Shown here: one piece after another, positions 1 through 6,515 of the stretch | How positions within the stretch are numbered: position 1 is the first letter of the stretch | Layout: each line of letters begins with the position of its first letter | Assembly (NCBI GenBank): GCA_013203755.1 | Contig: JABMPI010000347.1 | Coordinates: forward strand, 1-8,614 | Length of the DNA: 8,614 nucleotides | From: Bacteroidota bacterium | GTDB lineage: Bacteria; Bacteroidota; Bacteroidia; Bacteroidales; Prolixibacteraceae | Reading direction: 5' to 3' | Position numbers and translations under genes: made by a program | The notes under the pieces: model-generated | Told to the model about the DNA's origin: nothing | The model's input: only the letters and a program-made list of their open reading frames with translations | Database searches by the model: none

Positions 1-1482
1 ATCAATTGATACTTCAGGTTTTTCACCCGTTTTGAAATCAATAATTTTGGCTTGCCCTGTAACATCAAATCTTGCGTCATTAATTGTTATCGTACTATGT
101 CCCTGGTTCTTTTTTGTAAGTAAAGTCCAGCGCGGGCAATCCTGACAATGACCGGACAAATTAAATCCTATTTTATTGAGCGGATAATAACTTTGGTTTC
201 CTGGATCGATCACCCAACGTATTCCATTTAATTCGAAAACGAAAGTACCTGCATCCATATTTCCATGACTGAGCTGAGCCTTTCCACCTTTTACAGCCAA
301 AAAGAATTTTTCAGGATTATTTTTTTCTCCACGAAACACAGCTACAGGGTTTTCACCGTTTCCATGCCAGTTAAGTGGTAATTCACCAGTTTTTTGATTA
401 TTGAATTGAGATAGCCAAACCAAACCAGGACCTGCCAACCTACCGGCATTTTCGGGATTTTCAAAAAATGGCTTATCCAGATAAAGACCGTTGCCAGTTT
501 TCGCAGCAAACCATGACATAAGAATTGACTGATTTCCACCTTTTTTATCTCCTGAATCAGCAAAATTGAAAAAATCTCCGGAGGGTGAAATAACTTGCAA
601 AAGAAAGTTTACACTTTCCATAAACCCCGGGCTTTGGGAAATTCCAAAGTCGCTTCCCAAGGCAGTGCTTAATGTATTTGAAGCAATTACGGAATAGCTG
701 GTTCCATAACTCCAATAGGTTGGACCTTCAGGATAAATTCCATCTGGAGCATATTCTTTTAATGAATTGGGTAATTTATCTAATGCTCGTGCAATAGTTT
801 TGGCAGCTAGTTCGGGATTTACATCGGCTATAACCAAAGAGGCTGTAATCATACCGCCATGACAAACTGCATTCCAATTGTTTATACTGTTGATCCAAAA
901 CATACGGGTTCCTGTTTCGTTAAAACTTGGTTTAATTCCTTTTTCAATTAAAGAATTTTTGGCCAATTTCACTGTCTCTTTTGGTAGCCACTTCCCTACC
1001 CAATCGGTTGCCAATGCCACTGCAAATGACATTTCTGCTATGTCGAGAAAATGCTGTGGATTCCAATCTTCAAAAGCACAAACCGCTTGAACTTCAGCAT
1101 CAATTCTTTCTAATATTTCCTGACTTTTGTCAATTCGGTAAACTATGCACAAAATTCCCATTCGTTCAACCATCTCGCGTGAAACTGCTAACAGCCTGAA
1201 TCCCTCAAGTTCTCTTTTTAATAATGGCTTTTTCAGAATTAGGTTTGATTCGTCTTTTAAATATTGATAATAGTGTTGAACTATAGGATCAGATTTTAAC
1301 TTCCTTTTAAGCTCCTTTTCAATTTGAGGAGTGAGGATAAGTTTTGGCGATTTTTTTAAAATGTTCTTTTTTAGGTAATCAGCTGTTATTGGATTTCCCT
1401 GTTTTTGCGCATTTACATTAACTGTAGCGAACAATAATAAGGAAAAAATAAGAATTAAAAAGAATCGGTTTAAGTATTTCAT
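1..1482 (-). CDS. Heparinase II/III-family protein, paralog 3 of 3 (3' end beyond window)
   Basis: This is an open frame of 494 codons from the ATG at 1482 to the left edge with no stop. Its two full-length sisters have 622 and 629 residues, so about 130 C-terminal residues are missing. The signal peptide spans residues 1-25 and ends VNA before Q26. Residues about 30-340 form the presumed alpha/alpha-toroid, with the NNWNAVCHGG motif (201-210) and YPEGPTYWSYG (250-260). The beta-sandwich starts near 375 and carries SHGNMDAGTF (405-414, His406), a CQDC pair (Cys446/Cys449) and GHST (461-464). By family analogy, an Asn of NNWN, a Tyr of TYWSYG and His406 would be catalytic for beta-elimination of a uronic-acid polysaccharide in the periplasm; this is inferred. 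An in-frame ATG at 1491 would add only MIS; I prefer 1482 because the sister proteins also begin MK. It starts 30 bp after the stop of its neighbour and is probably cotranscribed. It is the most diverged paralog (DSGD where the others have DCGD, AVKGGK for GGKGGR). The substrate is unknown. Confidence 0.88.
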   Translation of the reverse strand, partial: MKYLNRFFLILIFSLLLFATVNVNAQKQGNPITADYLKKNILKKSPKLILTPQIEKELKRKLKSDPIVQHYYQYLKDESNLILKKPLLKRELEGFRLLAVSREMVERMGILCIVYRIDKSQEILERIDAEVQAVCAFEDWNPQHFLDIAEMSFAVALATDWVGKWLPKETVKLAKNSLIEKGIKPSFNETGTRMFWINSINNWNAVCHGGMITASLVIADVNPELAAKTIARALDKLPNSLKEYAPDGIYPEGPTYWSYGTSYSVIASNTLSTALGSDFGISQSPGFMESVNFLLQVISPSGDFFNFADSGDKKGGNQSILMSWFAAKTGNGLYLDKPFFENPENAGRLAGPGLVWLSQFNNQKTGELPLNWHGNGENPVAVFRGEKNNPEKFFLAVKGGKAQLSHGNMDAGTFVFELNGIRWVIDPGNQSYYPLNKIGFNLSGHCQDCPRWTLLTKKNQGHSTITINDARFDVTGQAKIIDFKTGEKPEVSID

Positions 1483-1512
1483 GCTTATCATTTTTATGTA
1501 ATTACTAAGAAG

Positions 1513-3402
1513 TTATTCTTCTGAAAGCAGCACTTCGATTTTGTTTTTGTTACCTTCGATAGTCCATACAGGAATCCTTATTTCCAATCGGCTTAAGTTC
1601 TCTTTTTTACAATCTAATTGAAGAGGAGGTGGATCTAGCGAAATGACAGACATGGCAATTCCCGGATGTGAAAGATTCTCTACTTTCAGACTTTTTCCTT
1701 CTTGCTGTAATATTGCCCCGCCAGCTACTATTTCCACGTCTGCCTGCGTTATTAATTGCCAGGTAATTAGCTTTGTTTCTTTTGAAATCTCAATATTATC
1801 TTCGATTAAAAGTGAAGTTGGGCTGTCTTTTACGAACCTCCGTGAAGCACTTTTTAACTGTCCTTTAAAGGTAGGTGTCATATCAATAGTGGCTTCCGGT
1901 TTTTCACCAGTTTTAAAATCAACAATTGTTGCCTTTCCATCAACTACATGAAGTTGATTGTTTACTGAAATTGTGCTATGCCCAAAATTGTTTTTATTGA
2001 GTAATTTCCACCTGTCGCAATCCTGACATTTTCCCCACAGATCAAAACCCGTTCTTTCAATCGGGCCATAGCTATGGTAATTCCCCGGATCGATACTCCA
2101 TCTAACTCCATTTAATTCAAAAACAAACGAACCTCCATCCATGTTGCCATGATTTACAGTTCCCCGTCCACCTTTTCCTCCAAAATAATATTGATTAGGA
2201 TCATTATCTTCTCCGGTAAAAAATACCACCGGATTAGCTCCATCTCCTTTCCATGCTGTTGGAATTGACTCCTCCCCTTTTTCTTCGTATTGAGCCAACC
2301 ACACCAATGAAACTCCCGCTAATCGAGATAACCTGCTCCCTTCTTCCGACGGTTTCAAAAACAGGTCTTTCTCGTAAAACGTTTTGTTCCCGGTTCTTGA
2401 TGCAAACCAGGCCAAAGTAAAATCGCCATTTCCGCTACGTTTATCACCGCAATCAGCAAAGTTGTACATCCATCCTGAAGGCGCATTGGATAAAACTCTA
2501 AAAACAGCACTTTCTTTAAAAGCGGGGTAATTAAATATTCCAAAATCGGTCTCAAAAGCACTTTCAAACATTGCTGCAGTTGTAACCGTAAAAGATGTAC
2601 CGTAATTCCAATAAGTCGCACCTTCCGGATAGACCCCATCTGGTCCGTATGAATTCAGTGCATTTACCATTCCATCGATTGCACGGTAAATTGTTTTAGC
2701 AGCCAATTCTGGTTCAATTTCAGCAATAACAATAGATGCAGCAACCAACCCGCCATGACAAACCTGATTCCAGTTATTATTGCCATAAGCCCAGCTTGGG
2801 TTTTTACCATCTTCCGGCCAACTTGGTTCTATACCTTTTTCAATCAGTGATTTTTTTGCCAAAGTAATTGTCGATTTCGGCAGATCTCCTGCAGTCCAAT
2901 CAATGGCCAAAGCAATTGCAAGTGACATTTCGCCAACATCAAGAAAATGTTTTGGATTCCATGTAGGAAAATTACAGGCAGCAATTACTTCCTCATTAAT
3001 TCGCTTTAACATTCGAGGGTCTTTTTCCATTCGATAAACCATGGCCAGCATGTTTATTCTATGAAGCAAGTCTCGGGAAATATCAAGTTGGTTATTTTGC
3101 GAGCGTTGTTCCAGAGGAATATCAAGGTTAATTATTGATTTCTCAAAAACTTTATCAGCTTGTAGTTTTATTGCCTCGTAAACATTCCGAATAACCGGAT
3201 CTGTTTTTAGTTTTTGCTTCAGATTTTTTTCAATCTTTTTGTTTAGGACAAGCCGGGGTGATTGTTTACTTAAGTTCTTTTTGAGGTAAGCAACTGATAT
3301 CGGATTTTCCAATTTCTGTGGCTGTGCAAACGCCAGATTACCAAGACCAAGAATTATAATCAGTACGACTATCGAAAATTTTTGATTTAGGTACTCTTTC
3401 AT
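1513..3402 (-). CDS. Heparinase II/III-family protein, paralog 2 of 3
   Basis: This is a complete 629-residue secreted protein of the heparinase II/III superfamily. The signal peptide covers residues 1-26 (LAFA before Gln27) with no lipobox. The presumed alpha/alpha-toroid (about 35-370) contains NNWNQVCHGG (209-218) and YPEGATYWNYG (258-268). The beta-sandwich (about 390-629) contains GGKGGR (408-413), NHGNMDGGSF (417-426, His418), a Cys459/Cys462 CQDC pair and GHST (474-477). The Asn, Tyr and His positions match those used by polysaccharide lyases of this superfamily, so a periplasmic uronate-eliminating lyase is the likely role, but the family assignment and substrate are unproven. It is closest to the gene upstream (about 60% identical over the N-terminal half, judged by eye). 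It differs there at residues 91-111, where about five residues are inserted and the LEG-x-RLL-x-VSRE motif shared by the other two paralogs is lost. It lies 87 bp after the previous gene and 30 bp before the next. Confidence 0.92.
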   Translation of the reverse strand: MKEYLNQKFSIVVLIIILGLGNLAFAQPQKLENPISVAYLKKNLSKQSPRLVLNKKIEKNLKQKLKTDPVIRNVYEAIKLQADKVFEKSIINLDIPLEQRSQNNQLDISRDLLHRINMLAMVYRMEKDPRMLKRINEEVIAACNFPTWNPKHFLDVGEMSLAIALAIDWTAGDLPKSTITLAKKSLIEKGIEPSWPEDGKNPSWAYGNNNWNQVCHGGLVAASIVIAEIEPELAAKTIYRAIDGMVNALNSYGPDGVYPEGATYWNYGTSFTVTTAAMFESAFETDFGIFNYPAFKESAVFRVLSNAPSGWMYNFADCGDKRSGNGDFTLAWFASRTGNKTFYEKDLFLKPSEEGSRLSRLAGVSLVWLAQYEEKGEESIPTAWKGDGANPVVFFTGEDNDPNQYYFGGKGGRGTVNHGNMDGGSFVFELNGVRWSIDPGNYHSYGPIERTGFDLWGKCQDCDRWKLLNKNNFGHSTISVNNQLHVVDGKATIVDFKTGEKPEATIDMTPTFKGQLKSASRRFVKDSPTSLLIEDNIEISKETKLITWQLITQADVEIVAGGAILQQEGKSLKVENLSHPGIAMSVISLDPPPLQLDCKKENLSRLEIRIPVWTIEGNKNKIEVLLSEE

Positions 3403-3463
3403 TTCAAATGATATTACAGGTTTCTTTTTAAAATCTAATGCTCATTTTTTGTTATAATTTCTT

Positions 3464-3483
3464 CCCCTGGCTAAAGTCAGGGG
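3464..3483. repeat. GC-rich 20-bp palindrome between two paralog genes
   Basis: CCCCTG (3464-3469) and CAGGGG (3478-3483) are perfect inverted 6-bp arms around an 8-base spacer; two further pairs can form inside after one mismatch. It stands out as a GC block in an AT-rich spacer, 6 nt beyond the stop codon of the 3490-5358 gene in the direction of transcription. There is no T-tract after it on the minus strand (the following bases are AAGAAATTATAAC), so it does not look like a standard intrinsic terminator. A REP-like intergenic element or an mRNA-stabilising or processing hairpin fits better. The mechanism is inferred; the inverted repeat is seen directly. Confidence 0.6.
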
Positions 3484-3489
3484 CTAATT

Positions 3490-5358
3490 TTACTCTCCAG
3501 AGAGTCGAACTTTAATTTTTGTTTTACCACCTTCCATAGTCCAAGCCGGGATACGAATTTCCAGACGTTTTAATCCTACAATCTGGCGATCAAGTTCCAA
3601 TGGAGCGGGATACAATGAAACAACGGAAATATCCAATTCAGAGTGAGACAGGTTTTCCAATTTCAATGTTTTCCCGTCCTGAATTAAAATCGCGCCACCC
3701 TCAACTAATTTCACATCGGCAGTGGTCATCATTTGCCAGGTTATTAATTCTGTTTTTTCTGAAATTTCAATCTGATCTTCAATAACTACCGAAAGCGGAC
3801 CGTCTTTTAAAAATTTGCGTTTAGCACTTTTTATATTTTCTCCATATAAAGGGGCTAAATCGAAAGTAGCTTCAGGATTATCACCTCCTTTAAAATTCAC
3901 AAGAGTTGCTGTTGCATTATTTATAAATAATTCTTTGTTTACGGTAATTGTACTGTGCCCGTAATTGTTTTTTGTAAGTAAGGTCCAGCGCTCACAATCC
4001 TGGCAACTTCCCCAAAGATCGAAACCTGTTTTTTCCAAATTGTGGTATCCCTGGTTTCCTGGATCGATAACCCAACGTACACCATTCAACTCGAATATAA
4101 ACGAACCGGCATCCATATTTCCATGGCTGGTGGTAGCTCTTCCGCCTTTCCCTCCAAAGTAATAATTATGCGAGTCGTTTTCTTCACCTTTAAATACTAC
4201 AATTGGATTTGAACCATCACCTTTCCAGGATGTTGGCATTTTTTCTTCTCCTTTTTCTTCATACTGTGACAGCCACACCAAACTCGCGCCAGCAAGTCGT
4301 GAAAGTGTTCCCATTTCTTCAGCAGGTTGAAGGAAACGGTCTTTTTCAAAAAATGTTTTATTACCTGTTTTGGTTCCAAACCATGCCAGAACAATATCTC
4401 CATTTTCTCTTCTTCTATCGCCACAATCGGCAAAATTGTAATACATTCCCGAGGGTGTATTCATTAAGGCCCGGTACATGGCACCTTCCTTATAAGCAGG
4501 ATATTCAAAATGACCGAAATCGGTTCCAAAAGCACTTTCGCACATGGCAGCAGTTACCACTGAAAAGCTTGTTCCGTAGCTCCAGTAAGTTGAACCTTCG
4601 GGATAAACCCCATCGGGGCTATATTGCGAAAGTGCAGAAGGGATGCCATCCAATGAACGATGAATTGTTTTTGCTGCCAGTTCCGGATCTTTTTCGGCAA
4701 TGGCTATTGCTGCTGCAATCATTCCACCATTACAAACCTGGTTCCAGTTGTTGTGACCATAAGCCCATCCCGGATTTTTCCCACTTGCCGGCCAGCTGGG
4801 TAAAATTCCTTTTTCAATCAATGCAGTTTTTGCCATCTCAATAGTGGATTTTGGCAGTTTTCCAGCTGTCCAGTCCAGAGCAAAAGCAACAGCCATTGAC
4901 ATTTCTGCCACATCAAGATAATGCGAAGGATTCCAATCGGAAAAGTTACAAACGGCAATTACCTCATCGTTAATTCGATCCAGAACTTTTGGGTCTTTTC
5001 CCATTCGATAAACCATACCAAGCGAATTCATTCGCCATAACATTTCGCGCGAAACACCCAAAAGTCTTCGGCCTTCCAGTTTTCTTTCCAATAAAGGTTT
5101 TTCGGCGGCCTTTTCGGCATTCAATTTAACGGCGGCGTACATGTTTTTAACCACCGGATCGCTCTTAATTTTTTGCTTTAATTGTTTTTCAATGGTAGAA
5201 TTCAAGACCAAACGCGGCTGCGATTTGCGCAAATTCTTTTTTAGGTATTGTACCGACATTGGATTGTCGAGCATTGGAATTTCTTTTTCTTGTGCCATTG
5301 AAGGCAATAAAATTGCCAAACATAGTAAACTGATTAATAGGCTAATTTTTGTTTTCAT
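3490..5358 (-). CDS. Heparinase II/III-family protein, paralog 1 of 3
   Basis: This is a complete 622-residue protein with a signal peptide at residues 1-22 (SMA before Gln23). Cys13 is preceded by LL, not a lipobox, so it should be a soluble periplasmic protein. The presumed alpha/alpha-toroid (about 35-370) holds LEGRRLLGVSREM (94-106), NNWNQVCNGG (203-212) and YPEGSTYWSYG (252-262). The C-terminal beta-sandwich (about 385-620) holds GGKGGR (402-407), SHGNMDAGSF (411-420, His412), the Cys452/Cys455 CQDC pair and GHST (467-470). The Asn/Tyr/His set is what lyases of the heparinase II/III superfamily use to eliminate at uronic acids, so polysaccharide lyase activity is likely but untested. 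The position after the NNWNQVC motif is Asn210 here but His in both sister paralogs, which may mark a catalytic or substrate difference. It is the first of three tandem copies, downstream of the EEP-family gene. The start is chosen because the signal peptide begins at once; no Shine-Dalgarno sequence precedes it. Confidence 0.92.
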   Translation of the reverse strand: MKTKISLLISLLCLAILLPSMAQEKEIPMLDNPMSVQYLKKNLRKSQPRLVLNSTIEKQLKQKIKSDPVVKNMYAAVKLNAEKAAEKPLLERKLEGRRLLGVSREMLWRMNSLGMVYRMGKDPKVLDRINDEVIAVCNFSDWNPSHYLDVAEMSMAVAFALDWTAGKLPKSTIEMAKTALIEKGILPSWPASGKNPGWAYGHNNWNQVCNGGMIAAAIAIAEKDPELAAKTIHRSLDGIPSALSQYSPDGVYPEGSTYWSYGTSFSVVTAAMCESAFGTDFGHFEYPAYKEGAMYRALMNTPSGMYYNFADCGDRRRENGDIVLAWFGTKTGNKTFFEKDRFLQPAEEMGTLSRLAGASLVWLSQYEEKGEEKMPTSWKGDGSNPIVVFKGEENDSHNYYFGGKGGRATTSHGNMDAGSFIFELNGVRWVIDPGNQGYHNLEKTGFDLWGSCQDCERWTLLTKNNYGHSTITVNKELFINNATATLVNFKGGDNPEATFDLAPLYGENIKSAKRKFLKDGPLSVVIEDQIEISEKTELITWQMMTTADVKLVEGGAILIQDGKTLKLENLSHSELDISVVSLYPAPLELDRQIVGLKRLEIRIPAWTMEGGKTKIKVRLSGE

Positions 5359-5390
5359 TTTAGTTGGTATTTAGATTTTTAATTTAGGTT

Positions 5391-5482
5391 TTCTTTGTGA
5401 ACCTTTGTGGTTTCTTTGTGCAACTTTGTGGTTTCTTTCTTACCACAGAGAACACGGAGAAGGCACAGAGTTGCACAGAGAA
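5391..5482. repeat. Two-armed CTTTGTG / CACAGAG intergenic repeat (copy 1)
   Basis: The left arm has four CTTTGTG units starting at 5393, 5403, 5414 and 5424, spaced 10, 11 and 10 bp. The right arm has CACAGAG, CACGGAG, CACAGAG and CACAGAG starting at 5444, 5453, 5464 and 5474. The two arms are inverted relative to each other: TTCTTTGTGCAACTTTGTG (5412-5430) closely matches the complement of 5464-5482. The element fills most of the 143-bp gap between the EEP gene and the first paralog, starting 20 nt after the EEP stop codon in the transcription direction. Its right arm recurs at 6471-6512 with the same unit spacing. Repeats of this CACAGAG type are, from memory, frequent between genes in Bacteroidota; the function is unknown. 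Confidence 0.75.
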
Positions 5483-5501
5483 TTTATTCTATTTTTATCA
5501 T

Positions 5502-6386
5502 TTAAATTTCTATTTCTGCCTTAATGGCCAAATGATCTGACGGATAATATCTCCCCATTCTTTTATTAATTATTTCATGATACAAAACTTTTATTTGTGG
5601 AGTTACAAAAATGTAATCGATACGTTTTAAATCTGTATTCTCTCCATCAAACCAATAATCAGTAAATTGTTCGTTGTTTTTATCTTCTGCGGTGTGAAAC
5701 GCATCCTCTATTTCCACCTTATAATTGCCGCTTACCATTGTTTCATAAGCTTTAGAATCAGGTTTTGAGTTTAAATCGCCAGTTATTATAACCGACAGAC
5801 CTTTGCTCATTTCATCAATTTTGGATCTCAACAATTTTGCGCTTTCAAATCGTGCTATTTGCCCACCTAAATGTGTATTGAAAAAGTAAAATTCCTTTCC
5901 ATCCTTGTTATTTTTGAATCGGCCCCAGACAACTATTCGCGGATATTTTACATCCCATCCTTTACTTCCAACTTTATCGGGCGTTTTTGAAAGCCAGAAG
6001 ATACCTTTATGCAAAACCGTAAATTTGTCTTTTTTATAAAAAATCGGACAGAATTCACCTTTACTTTTACCATTATCTCTACTCCAACCAAACCAGGAAT
6101 ATTCGGGTAGTAATTTTTTCAAATCTTTAATCTGATCTTTCCAGGGTTCCTGCAGCCCGGCAACATCCACATTATTCGAAGCAATAACTTCTGCAACTTT
6201 CTCTTTTCGGTTTGCCCAGACATTAATTCCATCTTTTGTATTTATATACCTCACATTAAAACTCATTACTGTGAGCGAAATTTTATCCGTATTTTGTTGC
6301 GAAAAACCAAACCAAACATTTCCAATTACAATTCCTGCAATAATTAGAATACTTTTAAAAATGAGTTTTATATTTTTTGCAATCAT
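5502..6386 (-). CDS. Secreted endonuclease/exonuclease/phosphatase (EEP) family hydrolase
   Basis: This is a 294-residue protein with an N-terminal hydrophobic signal (about 7-29) ending GFS before Gln30, followed by one EEP domain (about 38-292). The metal-dependent phosphoesterase motifs are complete: MSFNVR with Asn44, LQEP with Glu80, FFNTHLGG with His172, TGDLNSKPDS with Asp204 and Asn206, RIDYIF with Asp257, and PSDHLA with Asp284/His285. Family members cleave phosphodiesters or phosphomonoesters in nucleic acids, lipids or inositides; the fold does not reveal the substrate. Export and a position between lyase genes suggest it works outside the cytoplasm on the same glycan or on a phosphate-bearing partner; this is inference. 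Small secreted EEP proteins are often seen in Bacteroidota carbohydrate loci. It follows the PL12-like gene by 129 bp and precedes the first paralog by 143 bp; both gaps contain copies of the same repeat. No Shine-Dalgarno motif is visible. Confidence 0.9.
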   Translation of the reverse strand: MIAKNIKLIFKSILIIAGIVIGNVWFGFSQQNTDKISLTVMSFNVRYINTKDGINVWANRKEKVAEVIASNNVDVAGLQEPWKDQIKDLKKLLPEYSWFGWSRDNGKSKGEFCPIFYKKDKFTVLHKGIFWLSKTPDKVGSKGWDVKYPRIVVWGRFKNNKDGKEFYFFNTHLGGQIARFESAKLLRSKIDEMSKGLSVIITGDLNSKPDSKAYETMVSGNYKVEIEDAFHTAEDKNNEQFTDYWFDGENTDLKRIDYIFVTPQIKVLYHEIINKRMGRYYPSDHLAIKAEIEI

Positions 6387-6449
6387 AATTTTAATTCAAC
6401 CAATATTATACTGCTGTTTTTTTTTGTAAAATTTTGAGTATCCACGGTA

Positions 6450-6512
6450 CAACTTTGTTGTTAAATTTTTTTACCACAGAAAGCACGGAGAAGGCACAGA
6501 GTTTCGCAGAGA
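6450..6512. repeat. CACAGAG intergenic repeat (copy 2, reduced left arm)
   Basis: Positions 6471-6512 match 5440-5481 at 38 of 42 bases by direct comparison. The four right-arm units start at 6475, 6484, 6495 and 6505, with the same 9, 11 and 10 bp spacing as copy 1. Of the CTTTGTG arm, only CAACTTTGTTG (6450-6460) remains, joined by a T-rich stretch. In the direction of transcription the element begins 3 nt after the stop codon of the PL12-like gene. It is therefore placed like copy 1, directly behind a coding region. The rest of this 129-bp gap (6387-6449) is AT-rich with no clear promoter. Confidence 0.72.
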
Positions 6513-6515
6513 TTT

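Noticed and set aside
342..563. A 73-codon minus-strand open frame
   Set aside because: It is in another frame inside paralog 3, whose own frame is open from 1482 to position 1 and contains conserved motifs throughout.
1..1482. Possibility that the leftmost gene is a broken pseudogene
   Set aside because: Codon-by-codon reading shows no stop or frameshift; it is simply cut by the window edge.
4203..4844. A 213-codon open frame on the + strand
   Set aside because: It lies wholly antisense to the intact paralog 1 gene, has no family resemblance that I can see, and is low in complexity; the minus-strand frame carries the conserved motifs.
5320..5324. Cys13 in the paralog 1 signal peptide as a lipoprotein site
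   Set aside because: The preceding residues are LL, not a lipobox with Gly/Ala/Ser at -1; SMA before Gln23 is a good signal peptidase I site.
5391..5482. CRISPR-like array
   Set aside because: Units are only 7 bp with 2-4 bp between them and occur in two inverted arms; there are no spacers and no cas genes.
6401..6408. TAATATTG on the minus strand as a -7 promoter box before the EEP gene
   Set aside because: It has one mismatch to TAnnTTTG and no TTTG box lies at a suitable distance upstream.
6446..6475. Small hairpin (ACAAC/GTTGT) followed by T-run, as an intrinsic terminator
   Set aside because: The T-run follows the hairpin on the + strand, where no gene ends here; the stem is only 5 bp and it is explained as the remnant arm of repeat copy 2.
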